Source of the DNA: Granulimonas faecalis
GTDB taxonomy: Bacteria > Actinomycetota > Coriobacteriia > Coriobacteriales > Atopobiaceae
Direction: 5' to 3'
Length of the DNA: 64,000 nucleotides
Assembly: GCF_022834715.1 (NCBI RefSeq)
Contig: NZ_BQKC01000001.1
Coordinates: 1,214,501 to 1,278,500 of the forward strand
The notes beneath the pieces are model-generated. The model worked only from the letters and a program-made list of their open reading frames with translations, had not been told where the DNA came from and ran no database searches. Shown in pieces: positions 14,081 to 22,610 of this stretch. Both the position numbers and the translations under genes were made by a program. The number at the start of each line of letters is the position of its first letter. The first letter of the stretch is position 1.

Positions 14081-16362
14081 GAGGGGGCCCCGGCGGTGCT
14101 GTCGGCGTCCAGGCCGTCGAAGCGCACGGCCATCATGGCGACGTCGTCGTCGAGGCGGTTCTCGGTGAACTCGTAGAGGGTCGCCATGATCTTGTCGGGG
14201 ATGTCGTGGACGTCGAGGTCGATGTTGCGCACCACGGCGTCGCGGAGGCCCATCTCGCCAAAGAACGTGCCGTCGGCGCCCCGCGCCTCTGTGGCTCCGT
14301 CGGTGTAGAGCAGGAGCTCGTCGCCGGGCCGCAGGCGCACGTGGCCGTCGCGGTAGACCATCTCACGGAAGGCCCCCACGACCCCCGACTGTACATTGAG
14401 GAGCTCGGTCTGCTGCTCCGCGGGGTGCAGCAGCAGCGCGGGCGGGTGGCCGGCGCAGCAGTAGGTGAGCGTGCCCTCCGCGACGTCGATGACGCCCACG
14501 AACACGGTAGCGAACGTCTCGAGCCGGGAGAAGCCCAGAAAGAAGTCGTTGAGCGAGCGCACCATGTGGGAGGGTGCCAGACCCTCCCATGAGTAGGCGC
14601 CGAGGGCCGTGCGGACGGCCGCCGACACCGACGCCGACTGCACGCCCTTGCCCGCCACGTCGCCCAGGATGACGCAGGCACGGTTGCCGGGCAGGCGGAT
14701 GAGGTCGTAGAAGTCGCCGCCCACATCGGCCGTCTCGGTGGCCGAGTTGTAGATGGCCTGCGCCGTGAGCCCCTCCACGTGTTGGAGGTGGTTGCCCAGG
14801 CCCGACTGCAGCGTGTGGCTGATGAGGGCGTCCTGGGCCCGCTGGGTCTGGCGGCGCTCGAGGCGGTGGACGTCCTGCACGAAGCGCTTGAAGTAGGTGT
14901 ACGAGAGCGACGGGAGGGCCGTGCCGCCGTCTTTGGTCACGAGGAAGCCCCGGGACTCGCCCACGAGACGATCCATGATCACGAGGACGCCGTCGTTGGC
15001 GATGCCCTTCTCGGACACCCAGCCCCGGAGTGTGGCGAGCTTGGAGAACGGCCAGATGTGGACGTCCTCGTAATGCCACTCGTCGTCTCGGAGCATGTCC
15101 ACGTCGAAGGGGAAGTCGACGAGCTCGCCGGCGGGCGTCTTGATGAACAGGGTGTCCTGGTGGAGGTTCTTGAAGATGGGCATGAAGGAGCAGCCCACAG
15201 CGGCCGCCATGGCCTCGAAGGCGTCGTAGTAGTCGAGGAGCGTGGCCTTCTCCCCCAACCCCTCCAGGTGCAGGAGGCGCTCGCTGGCGGCGTTGGACAC
15301 GCGCTCGTTGGAGTGCGCCCTCGCCGAGAGCGTGGCGGTCATGAGCTCGTTGGCGTGGTGAAGCGCGAGGATGTCGAGGACCTTGGCGTCGTGGCCGTGG
15401 AGGGCATGCGGGGCGTTCCACCCCACGAGGGCCACAGCGACGACCGTGGCGTCGTAGACGATGGGCACCGAGAAGAACGAGACGAGCGGCAGCGACTCGA
15501 GCTCCGGGGCCCCATGCACCTCCTTGGTGGCCTTCTCGGAGAGGACGACCTCGCCGTCGAGCCCGCGGTGGCGGTCGAAGGCCAGGGTGTGCCGGACCTC
15601 CCCCGCGAGCGACGCGAGGCGGTCCTGGGACGTGATGTAGGAGGGCATCTCCCTGCCGTCCACGTCGCCCGTGAAGCTCTTGAGGGCGTAGCCGCCCGAT
15701 CCGGCCAGGTAGAGCGCGCCGGCGTCCGCGTCAACGGCGTCGCGGAGCTCGGAGACCAGCATGTCCCGGACGCCGCTGGCGTCGCCCGACACCACGGCGC
15801 CGCCGAGCTCGCTCATGAGCGCCACCACGTCGGCGGGCCCCTCACGGCCGATGGAGGCCACGCGCACGTCGGCGTCGGCCACGGCGGCGACCTCGTCCGA
15901 GGAGAGCGCCGCACCGTCCACCGAGACGTCAGACGTCGGCCGCGGGCCGTCGGGCTCCGGGGCGCTGGCCACCGACGTGGGCCGTGCCACGAGGAGGAAC
16001 GACCCGTCGTCCCCCATCGCGCGGGCACGCACCACCACGCGTACCTTGGTGCCCTCCGTGGGGCGTCGGCAGAGGAGCGTCGCCTTGGAGCCGTCCAGGG
16101 GGAACGGGAGGCGGTCATGGGGGTTGGGGATGCCCGACAGCGGCAGGAACAGGGCGTTGACGTCGATGCCGAGAAGCTGCTGGCGCGTGAGCCCCGAGAG
16201 CGACGCGAGGTTCTCGTTGGCGATGATGACGCGCCCGGAGGCGTCGTAGCCCGCCACGGCGTCGTCGACCATGGCGAGGATGTCGAAGACGGCGTTGAGC
16301 CCGCAGAAGGCCTTGATGCGGCCCCCCGTGTCGGTGGCCGTGATGTTGCTGCCTAGGATCAT
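14077..16362 (-). CDS. PAS-GAF-PP2C (SpoIIE/RsbU-type) serine phosphatase
   Basis: 761-residue signalling phosphatase. Residues ~22-125 are a PAS domain (AMVDDAVAGYDASGRVIIANENLASLSG). Residues ~185-345 are a GAF-like region (LVSELRDAVDADAGALYLA...). Residues ~355-520 form another sensor-like stretch ending in a helical linker. Residues ~535-755 are the PP2C domain: DVGGDFYDLI and GDVAGKGVQSA metal-site motifs, CCAGHPPALLL and LYTDGATEARG. Such enzymes dephosphorylate STAS proteins, here plausibly the STAS-HATPase fusion at 12018. Start ATG at 16362 follows a GGGGGAG; the in-frame extension to 16404 lacks a better site. No membrane helices, so sensing is cytosolic. Confidence 0.9.
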   Translation of the reverse strand: MILGSNITATDTGGRIKAFCGLNAVFDILAMVDDAVAGYDASGRVIIANENLASLSGLTRQQLLGIDVNALFLPLSGIPNPHDRLPFPLDGSKATLLCRRPTEGTKVRVVVRARAMGDDGSFLLVARPTSVASAPEPDGPRPTSDVSVDGAALSSDEVAAVADADVRVASIGREGPADVVALMSELGGAVVSGDASGVRDMLVSELRDAVDADAGALYLAGSGGYALKSFTGDVDGREMPSYITSQDRLASLAGEVRHTLAFDRHRGLDGEVVLSEKATKEVHGAPELESLPLVSFFSVPIVYDATVVAVALVGWNAPHALHGHDAKVLDILALHHANELMTATLSARAHSNERVSNAASERLLHLEGLGEKATLLDYYDAFEAMAAAVGCSFMPIFKNLHQDTLFIKTPAGELVDFPFDVDMLRDDEWHYEDVHIWPFSKLATLRGWVSEKGIANDGVLVIMDRLVGESRGFLVTKDGGTALPSLSYTYFKRFVQDVHRLERRQTQRAQDALISHTLQSGLGNHLQHVEGLTAQAIYNSATETADVGGDFYDLIRLPGNRACVILGDVAGKGVQSASVSAAVRTALGAYSWEGLAPSHMVRSLNDFFLGFSRLETFATVFVGVIDVAEGTLTYCCAGHPPALLLHPAEQQTELLNVQSGVVGAFREMVYRDGHVRLRPGDELLLYTDGATEARGADGTFFGEMGLRDAVVRNIDLDVHDIPDKIMATLYEFTENRLDDDVAMMAVRFDGLDADSTAGAPS

Positions 16363-16452
16363 GGCTCCCCCGCCCTTCCGACGCACCAGGGTGCCTCCGG
16401 GCACCTTCCTGCCGACCCGGCGGGAAGGTGCGGTCCCTCAACCAACGCGGTC

Positions 16453-16467
16453 GGTATCGAGGATACT
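16453..16467. promoter_or_regulatory. Palindrome GGTATC-GAG-GATACT upstream of the phosphatase gene
   Basis: Arms GTATC and GATAC surround 3 bp, 91 nt upstream of the PAS-GAF-PP2C start. Near-identical motifs occur at 12903-12915 (STAS-HATPase) and 40297-40311 (bacteriocin). Confidence 0.35.
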
Positions 16468-16518
16468 CGCACCGCCGCACGATCGTTCCCAATTTCTGAA
16501 AAAGATTGGCGCGACAAG

Positions 16519-16548
16519 AAAAAAGCCCGTGTCCCTTGGGACACGGGC
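16519..16548 (-). terminator. Terminator of tRNA-Leu
   Basis: GCCCGTGTCCC/GGGACACGGGC stem with a 2-nt loop, followed on the minus strand by six T residues. Confidence 0.9.
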
Positions 16549-16559
16549 CTCGTTCTCGA

Positions 16560-16650
16560 TGGTGTCGGAGGCGGGACTTGAACCCGCACGACCTTTTAGT
16601 CAGTCACTAGCACCTCAAGCTAGCGCGTCTGCCAATTCCGCCACTCCGAC
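16560..16650 (-). tRNA. tRNA-Leu(GAG)
   Basis: 91-nt class II tRNA with acceptor GTCGGAG/CTCCGAC, anticodon stem CTAGC/GCTAG around TTGAGGT (GAG), a long variable arm and an encoded CCA. Confidence 0.96.
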
Positions 16651-16668
16651 ATCGGTGGTGCGAAGAAG

Positions 16669-16696
16669 ATACTAGCACAGGCCTCCGGCGGCGCAA
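16669..16696 (-). promoter_or_regulatory. Promoter of tRNA-Leu
   Basis: Minus-strand -35 TTGCGC (16691-16696), a 16-bp spacer and -10 TAGTAT (16669-16674), 18 nt upstream of the tRNA. It sits next to the decayed 3' end of preA. Confidence 0.7.
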
Positions 16697-16755
16697 CCGA
16701 GAATCTCGACCAATCTCGTCAGGCCGCCACGGAGGGCTCCCCTCCCCTACAGGAG

Positions 16756-17844
16756 GCCCGTCCCACACGACGGCCCGGTGGGCGCCGTCACAGCAGGAGA
16801 TGTAGCAGCGGCCGCACCCCATGCAGGCGTCCTGGTCCACCTCCGGGTACACGCGGCAGTCGCGGTCGAGGTCCTCGACGGAAAGGGTGTTCGGCACCGC
16901 GAGACCCACGAGGTCGGCGAGGGAGTCGACGCCCTGGGACCCCATGTAGCGGGCGAGGCCGTCCTTCATGTCCTCCGCGCCACGCGGTAGCCGTACTGCA
17001 TGACGGACGTGGTCACCTGCAGCGTGGTGGCGCCCATGAGGATGAACTCGCAGGCGTCGCGCCAGGTCTCGTTGCCGCCGATCCCGGAGACGGGGAGGTC
17101 CGCGAGCTCGGGGGCGGAGCGCATCTGCTGGAGGAACCGCAGGGCGACGGGCTTCACGGCCTTGCCGGAGAAGCCGGAGACGGCGCTCTTGCCGTTGACG
17201 ACGGGCCGAGATCCACGTTGGCCACGGACTTCACGGTGTCGACAGCCACGATGCCGTCCGCCCCGCCCTCGAGGGAGGCCTTGGCCACCGCGCGCATGTC
17301 GGTGATGTTGGCGTCGTCTTGGCGAGCACCGGCAGCGACGTCCCGCGCTTGACGGCGGCGGCGTAGCGGCGGCAGAGGTCCGGGTTCACCCCCACGTCGG
17401 AGCCCATGGCGTGGCTCGTCATCTGGGGGCTGGAGAGGTTCATCTCCACCATGTCGGCGCCGGCGGCCTCCGCGGTGCGGGCGAGCTCCTCCCACTCGCC
17501 CTCGTCCTGGCCCATGAGCGAGGCGATGAGGACGCCGTCGGGTACTCGGCCTTGAGGCACCGTATGGCCGCAAGGTCGCTCTCGAGCGGGTGTTCGGCGA
17601 TCTGCCCCATGTTCTTGAAGCCCACGAACGGCGTGCACTCCTTGGTGAGCTCGTCGAAGCGTGGGGGCACCTCGTTGACCTTGAAGTCGTCGGTGTGCAG
17701 GGTCTTGTAGACCACGCCGCCCCAGCCGGTCTCGTAAGCCTTGGCGCACATCCCGTAGCAGTTGCCGACGGGGGACGAGGAGAGGCAGAACGGGTTCTGG
17801 AAGTGGACGCCGAGGAAGTCGACGGAGAGGTCGCGACTCGCCAT
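16756..17844 (-). pseudogene. preA: Decayed dihydropyrimidine dehydrogenase subunit PreA (four frameshifts, 3' truncation)
   Basis: Joining three reading frames gives a recognisable PreA, the FMN/Fe-S subunit of NAD-dependent dihydropyrimidine dehydrogenase. It begins [19 protein letters not shown] at 17844 and runs through [47 protein letters not shown] and [15 protein letters not shown] to a single CMGCGRCYISCCDGAHRAV ferredoxin cluster. Each frame change is explained by one missing base, near 17541, 17310, 17204 and 16981. The second 4Fe-4S cluster expected after CDGAHRAV is absent; similarity ends near 16756, just before the tRNA-Leu promoter. All four lesions are in GC-rich runs, so local assembly error is the alternative. 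Confidence 0.85.
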
Positions 17845-17860
17845 AGTCACTCGCCCCCTT

Positions 17861-17935
17861 TCACCGACTCGCCTCCTCCACAGCGGTCGAAGGCGTGTAG
17901 GCGCGGCGCCACCCCGTCTCGTAGGGACAGTCCAT
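17861..17935 (-). pseudogene. 24-codon ORF, possible remnant of the preT N-terminus
   Basis: Short ORF starting [16 protein letters not shown] and ending TAVEEASR, with a strong GGAAGGAG Shine-Dalgarno, ending 16 nt before preA. The ending TAVEEASR resembles the start of the EEASRCLLC motif at the N-terminus of PreT/GltD-type flavoproteins, the usual partner of PreA. I infer that preT was deleted, leaving its first codons. It could instead be a leader peptide. There are too few residues for certainty. Confidence 0.45.
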
Positions 17936-18044
17936 GGGTCTCCTTCCGCTGGGTCGACGCGGCAATGCGGCCTTACGGCTTTGCAGGTCGATGCCCCGAA
18001 AGGCGATAAGACACCGTGCAGCCCCCGTGAGAGGGGCCGCACGG
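17936..18044 (-). other. Structured leader candidate upstream of the preT/preA remnant
   Basis: The minus-strand sequence between nrdG and the 24-codon ORF folds well by eye. A 12-bp hairpin (CCGTGCGGCCCC with GGGGGCTGCACGG, one G-U pair, 18014-18044) could be the nrdG terminator, although only a poor T-tract follows. Next come CCTTTCGGGG and GCCGTAAGGC (17970-17979), a GNRA-capped stem flanked by GACCTGCAAA and CGCGTCGACCC. I compared it mentally with TPP, c-di-GMP-I, cobalamin and THF riboswitches and found no convincing match. Confidence 0.35.
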
Positions 18045-18087
18045 TCGGCAAATGATTTTGAGATGTATCTAAGGGAGTTTCCCGGCC

Positions 18088-18657
18088 CTAGAGGTGCAGC
18101 TCCTGGCAGCCCATGGAGTGCTGGGCGAACACCGGGTCATCCTCCCAGAGCACCGTGCGACCGGCCTCGAGGCTCCGGGACACGTCGATGATGCGCTGGT
18201 TCTGCGAGCCGCGGAACCTCAGGGTGATGTCCTTGAGCTCGTGGACGAACGGCCCGTCCACGAGCACGTCCACGGACCGCAGGAGCCGTTCGGTGACCTC
18301 GGTGTGGCGGGGCGAGGAGGGGTCGAGGAGCTCGTCGAGGACGTCGCCCGTGTACACCCACACGTCCTTGCCCGGGCACTCGGCGCGGACCCGCTCTAGG
18401 AAGGGAGCGAGCGCCCGCTGGTTGGACGGCTCCATGGGCTCGCCCCCGAGCACGGACAGGCCCGCTATATAAGAGGGGGCGAGGGAGTCGAGGACCTCCT
18501 GTTGCAGCGCCTCGTCGAAGGCGTCGCCATAGGAGAAGTCCCAGGCCACCTCGTTGAAGCAGCCGGGGCAGCGGTGGGTGCAGCCGGAGACGAACAGGCT
18601 CGTCCGCACACCGGTGCCGTTGGCGATGTCGCAGTACTTGACGTTGGCGCAGTTCAT
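18088..18657 (-). CDS. nrdG: Anaerobic ribonucleotide reductase activating protein
   Basis: 189-residue radical-SAM activase that installs the glycyl radical on NrdD. The 4Fe-4S motif is CTHRCPGC (CxxxCxxC) near residue 26, preceded by NGTGVRTSLFVSGC, with a LGGEPM segment near residue 72. Length is slightly above typical NrdG (~155-180). The ATG at 18657 has GAGGT upstream. It follows nrdD by 70 nt. A perfect 10-bp GC hairpin (18677-18698) in this gap may adjust the NrdD:NrdG ratio. It is co-regulated with nrdD. Confidence 0.94.
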   Translation of the reverse strand: MNCANVKYCDIANGTGVRTSLFVSGCTHRCPGCFNEVAWDFSYGDAFDEALQQEVLDSLAPSYIAGLSVLGGEPMEPSNQRALAPFLERVRAECPGKDVWVYTGDVLDELLDPSSPRHTEVTERLLRSVDVLVDGPFVHELKDITLRFRGSQNQRIIDVSRSLEAGRTVLWEDDPVFAQHSMGCQELHL

Positions 18658-18727
18658 GGGACCTCGATGGAAGGGCGGGCCGCCCCGTGGGGCGGCCCGG
18701 TCGGCGGTGACGGGTATGGGGCCGGAC

Positions 18728-20950
18728 CTAGAGGTGCAGGACGCGGTCGCGGATCTCCTCGGTGCGGCCCTGGTTCCAGAACTGCGTGCCGATGTAGCCG
18801 CAGGTGCGCCGGGCGACGTTGAGGGTGGTCTGGTCGCGGTTGCCGCAATGCGGGCATTCCCACACGAGCTTGCCGTCGTCCTCCACGATCCTGATCTCTC
18901 CGTCGAAGCCGCAGGCCTGGCAGTAGTCGCTCTTGGTGTTGAGCTCGGCGTACATGATGTTGTCGTAGATGAAGCGCAGCACGCTCATGACCGCCTCGAG
19001 GTTGTCCTGCATGTCGGGGACCTCGACGTAGGAGATGGCGCCGCCCGGGGAGAGGCGCTGGAACTCGCTCTCGAAGCGCAGCTTGGTGAAGGCGTCGATC
19101 TGCTCGGCCACGTGCACGTGGTAACTGTTGGTGATGTAGCCGTGGTCGGTGACGCCGGGGACGACGCCGAAGCGGCGCTGGAGGCACTTGGCGAACTTGT
19201 AGGTGGTGGACTCCAGGGGCGTGCCGTAGAGGGAGAAGTCGATGTCCGTGGCGGCCTTCCACTCGGCGCACTTGTCGTTCATGTGCTGCATGACGGCCAA
19301 GGCGAACGGCGTGGCCTCGGCGTCGGTGTGGCTGTGGCCGGTCATGTAGCGCACGCACTCGTAGAGGCCGGCGTAGCCGAGGCTGATGGTGGAGTAGCCG
19401 CCGAAGAGCAGCGGGTCGATGACCTCGCCCTTGGGCAGGCGGGCCAGGGCGCCGTACTGCCAGAGGATAGGCGCGGCGTCCGAGAGCGTGCCCCTGAGGC
19501 GGTTGTGACGGCACATGAGGGCGCGGTGGCAGAGCTCCAGGCGCTCGTCGAAGATGCGCCAGAACTCGTCCATGTCGCCGCCGCTGGAGAGGGCGACGTC
19601 CGGGAGGTTGATGGTGACCACGCCCTGGTTGAAGCGGCCGTAGTACTTGGGCTTGCCCGGCTCGTAGTCGCCGGCATTGGCCACGTTGCCGTAGCCGTTG
19701 CCGGAGCGGTCGGGCGTGAGGAAGGACCGGCAGCCCATGCAGGTGTAGACGTCGCCCTCACCCTCGACCTCACCGGCCGAGAGCTTGAGCTTGCGCATCA
19801 TCTTCTCGGAGATGTAGTCGGGCACCATGCGCTTGGCGGTGCACTTGGCCGCAAGCTGGGTGAGGTAGTAGTACTTCTGGCCGGGCTCGAGGTTGTCCTC
19901 CTCCAGCACGTAGATGAGCTTGGGGAAGGCGGGGGTGACCCAGACGCCGGCCTCGTTCTTGACACCCTCGTAGCGCTGGCGGAGGGTCTCCTCGATGATG
20001 AGGGCGAGGTCGTGCTTCTCCTGGGCGTCGCGGGCCTCGTTGAGGTACATGAAGACCGTGACGAAGGGTGCCTGGCCGTTGGTGGTCATGAGGGTGACCA
20101 CCTGATACTGGATGGTCTGGACACCGCGGCGGATCTCGTCGAGGAGGCGCTCCTCGACGATGCGGCCCACCTGCCCTTCCTCGGGCTCGATGCCGAGCTC
20201 CTCGAGCTCGCGCACGAAGTCGCGGCGGATGCGGCGGCGCGAGACGTCCACGAAGGGCGCCAGGTGCGTGAGGGAGATGGACTGGCCGCCGTACTGGCTG
20301 GAGGCCACCTGGGCGATGATCTGGGTGGCGATGTTGCAGGCCGTGGAGAAGGAGTGCGGCTTCTCGATGAGGGTGCCGCTGATCACGGTGCCGTTCTGCA
20401 GCATGTCCTCGAGGTTGACGAGGTCGCAGTTGTGCATGTGCTGCGCGTAGTAGTCGGCGTCGTGGAAGTGGATGATGCCCTCGTCGTGGGCCTCCACCAC
20501 CTCGCGCGGCAGCAGAATGCGGTTGGCGAGGTCCTTGGACACCTCGCCGGCCATGTAGTCGCGCTGCACGGAGTTGACCGTGGGGTTCTTGTTGGAGTTC
20601 TCCTGCTTGACGTCCTCGTTGTTGCACTCGATGAGCGAGAGGATGCGCTCGTCGGTGGTGTTGGAGGTGCGTTTGAGGCTCTGGACGTAACGGTAGGTGA
20701 TGTAGTTGCGGGCCACCGAGAAGGCGCCCTTGGCCATGATCTGGTCCTCCACCATGTCCTGGACCTCTTCCACCGTCACGGTGTGGCCGCAGGCCTCGCA
20801 CTCGGCCTCGACGGCGGTGGCGGCGTCGTCGATCTGCGCCTCGGTGAGCCGCACGGGTTCGGGGACGGTCACGTTGGCCCCCCGGATGGCGTTGACGATC
20901 TTTGCGACGTCGAAGGTCGCCTCGGACCCGTTGCGCTTGATGATCTTCAT
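18728..20950 (-). CDS. nrdD: Anaerobic ribonucleoside-triphosphate reductase
   Basis: 740-residue class III ribonucleotide reductase, making dNTPs without oxygen. Residues ~1-90 are an ATP-cone (MKIIKRNGSEATFDVAKIVNAI) for allosteric control. The large barrel domain follows. Near the C-terminus a zinc site (CQACG...CPHCG) precedes RRTCGYIG, whose glycine carries the radical. The ATG at 20950 has AAGGAGAG 5 nt upstream; upstream in-frame codons have no such site. The long leader holds two hairpins and NrdR-box-like sites. This enzyme marks an anaerobic lifestyle. Confidence 0.96.
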   Translation of the reverse strand: MKIIKRNGSEATFDVAKIVNAIRGANVTVPEPVRLTEAQIDDAATAVEAECEACGHTVTVEEVQDMVEDQIMAKGAFSVARNYITYRYVQSLKRTSNTTDERILSLIECNNEDVKQENSNKNPTVNSVQRDYMAGEVSKDLANRILLPREVVEAHDEGIIHFHDADYYAQHMHNCDLVNLEDMLQNGTVISGTLIEKPHSFSTACNIATQIIAQVASSQYGGQSISLTHLAPFVDVSRRRIRRDFVRELEELGIEPEEGQVGRIVEERLLDEIRRGVQTIQYQVVTLMTTNGQAPFVTVFMYLNEARDAQEKHDLALIIEETLRQRYEGVKNEAGVWVTPAFPKLIYVLEEDNLEPGQKYYYLTQLAAKCTAKRMVPDYISEKMMRKLKLSAGEVEGEGDVYTCMGCRSFLTPDRSGNGYGNVANAGDYEPGKPKYYGRFNQGVVTINLPDVALSSGGDMDEFWRIFDERLELCHRALMCRHNRLRGTLSDAAPILWQYGALARLPKGEVIDPLLFGGYSTISLGYAGLYECVRYMTGHSHTDAEATPFALAVMQHMNDKCAEWKAATDIDFSLYGTPLESTTYKFAKCLQRRFGVVPGVTDHGYITNSYHVHVAEQIDAFTKLRFESEFQRLSPGGAISYVEVPDMQDNLEAVMSVLRFIYDNIMYAELNTKSDYCQACGFDGEIRIVEDDGKLVWECPHCGNRDQTTLNVARRTCGYIGTQFWNQGRTEEIRDRVLHL

Positions 20951-21432
20951 TGGGACTCTCCTTGGGCCGTGCGGTTTGACGGTGAACCACATCATCTTGT
21001 GGTTGAAATCGAGGTGTCGCCGCGGCCTGCCGACCGCGGCGACACCTATGATACGGAGGCTCCGTCACGAGGAACAGACTTGACATCGGTCGTGTGTAGT
21101 GGTGTGCAAAAGTCCCCTGAACAACAATCCCTAGAAGTAGGACTACCATAAAACACAATATGTGGTGTATGACAACCATGGGACCATTGGAAGGACAATC
21201 AGGGGCTTCCTGGGGCACACGTTTGGCCGAGAGCGAAACACCCAGCTCCAGGGCCCTCCCCACGCCCCGCGGGCCAAAGCCGGGAACCCCGGGTAAGACA
21301 CAAGATGTTGTGTCTCGCGGTGGGCGGCGGTCCCGCCGTGGCCGGACGGGCGCCCCCGCCAGGGCCGGCACCGGGTAGTATAAGGGGGTTGCAGACGCGC
21401 CCCGCCACCGGGGCACAACCAAAGGAGGAACC
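20951..21432. promoter_or_regulatory. nrdD-trpS divergent control region
   Basis: 482 bp without a gene. NrdR-box-like sites lie at 21153-21168 (ACACAATATGTGGTGT) and 21298-21313 (ACACAAGATGTTGTGT), each matching 14 of 16 consensus positions (ACACWATATMTWGTGT). A weaker palindrome, CCACATCATCTTGTGG, is at 20987-21002. In the nrdD leader a perfect 13-bp inverted repeat with an 8-nt loop occupies 21013-21046. On the trpS side TAGTAT (21376-21381) is a plausible -10 without a clear -35. NrdR repression of nrdD is expected for the family; control of trpS by the distal box is open. Confidence 0.7.
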
Positions 21433-22482
21433 ATGGCAAACGAGGAGAGCTTCGCCGAGGCGCAGAGGCGGTCCGACGCCATGTGGAAATCCCTTGGAGA
21501 GGACGGTGGCGCCCACACCCTCCTCTCGGGCGACCGCCCCACGGGCCGCCTGCACCTGGGCCACTACTTCGGCACCGTGCGCGAGCGCGTTCGGCTCCAG
21601 GAGATGGGCGTCAACACCAACATCCTCATCGCCGACTACCAGGTGATCACGGACCGCGACACCACGGCCCATATCACCGAGTACGCCTACGACATGATCC
21701 TCGACTACCTCGCCGTGGGCATCGACCCCGAGCGGGCCACGATCTTCTGCCACTCGGCCGTGCCGGCGCTCAACCAGCTCATGCTGCCGTTCCTCTCCCT
21801 CGTGAGCGAGAGCGAGCTCCTGCGCAACCCCACGGTCAAGGCCGAGCAGGAGGCCTCGGGCCACGCCCTCACCGGCCTGCTCCTCACCTACCCCGTGCAC
21901 CAGGCCTGCGACATCCTGTTCTGCAAGGCCGACTGCGTCCCCGTGGGCAAGGACCAGCTCCCCCACATCGAGCTCACCCGCAACATCGCCCGGCGCTTCA
22001 ACGAGCGCTACGGCAAGGTGTTCCCCATGCCCGTGGGCCTGCTGTCCGACACCCCGCTCCTCCCGGGCCTCGACGGCCGCAAGATGTCCAAGAGCTACGG
22101 CAACTCCATCGCCATCTCCATGACCGCCGAGGAGACCGCCAAGCTCATCCGCAAGTCCAAGACCGACTCGGAGCGCACCATCACCTTCGACCCGGAGAAC
22201 CGCCCCGGCGTCTCGGCCCTCATCACCACTGCCTCCGTCATGACCGGCCGCGACCCGGAGGAGATCGCCGACTCCATCGGCGACGCCGGCGCCGGCGCCC
22301 TCAAGCGCTACGTCACCGAGGTCGTGGACGACTACATGGCCCCCATCCGCGAACGCCGCGCCGCCTTCGCCGCCCAGCCCGCCCTCGTGCGCGAGATCCT
22401 CCACGAGGGCAACCGCCGCGCCAACGAGGTCGCCGACGAGACCCTCGCCCAGGTGCGCGAGGCGATGGGCATGGTCTACTAG
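21433..22482 (+). CDS. trpS: Tryptophanyl-tRNA synthetase
   Basis: 349-residue class I synthetase charging tRNA-Trp. The HIGH-type motif reads HLGHY (residue ~42) after SGDRPTGRL, and the KMSKS loop is GRKMSKSYGN near residue 220. DRDTTAHITEYAY and GKDQLPHIELTRNIA are typical of the family. The ATG at 21433 has AAAGGAGG 4 nt upstream. It is monocistronic and ends at a strong terminator. I see no T-box or trp attenuator in the leader. Confidence 0.96.
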   Translation: MANEESFAEAQRRSDAMWKSLGEDGGAHTLLSGDRPTGRLHLGHYFGTVRERVRLQEMGVNTNILIADYQVITDRDTTAHITEYAYDMILDYLAVGIDPERATIFCHSAVPALNQLMLPFLSLVSESELLRNPTVKAEQEASGHALTGLLLTYPVHQACDILFCKADCVPVGKDQLPHIELTRNIARRFNERYGKVFPMPVGLLSDTPLLPGLDGRKMSKSYGNSIAISMTAEETAKLIRKSKTDSERTITFDPENRPGVSALITTASVMTGRDPEEIADSIGDAGAGALKRYVTEVVDDYMAPIRERRAAFAAQPALVREILHEGNRRANEVADETLAQVREAMGMVY

Positions 22483-22533
22483 GGGCACACCCGCCCCCCT
22501 GCGCGACCCCGTCGACACCCCGCGCCCCATGGA

Positions 22534-22568
22534 AAGGGCCCCGCCGCACTTAGTGCGGCGGGGCCCTT
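22534..22568. terminator. Bidirectional terminator trpS / YfcC transporter
   Basis: 16-bp stem AAGGGCCCCGCCGCAC / GTGCGGCGGGGCCCTT with a TTA loop and T-rich ends, between convergent genes. Confidence 0.88.
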
Positions 22569-22610
22569 CTTTGGACCTTCCGTGGTCGCGAGTTTCAATG
22601 GCGCCTTCCG

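Noticed and set aside
14779-16356. A 525-codon plus-strand frame over the PAS-GAF-PP2C gene
   Set aside because: Low-complexity His/Glu/Val-rich antisense shadow; the minus strand carries intact PP2C motifs.
16756-17844. Programmed frameshifting as the explanation for preA
   Set aside because: Four separate missing bases plus loss of the C-terminal cluster exceed any known recoding; pseudogene or assembly error is simpler.
17936-18044. c-di-GMP-I or TPP riboswitch before the preT remnant
   Set aside because: GCAAAGCC and GNRA-like pieces tempt the eye, but the GGGCAAACC, CTGAGA or other conserved cores are missing.
18554-21151. An 865-codon plus-strand frame over nrdDG
   Set aside because: Antisense shadow of NrdD, whose ATP-cone and glycyl radical motifs are intact.
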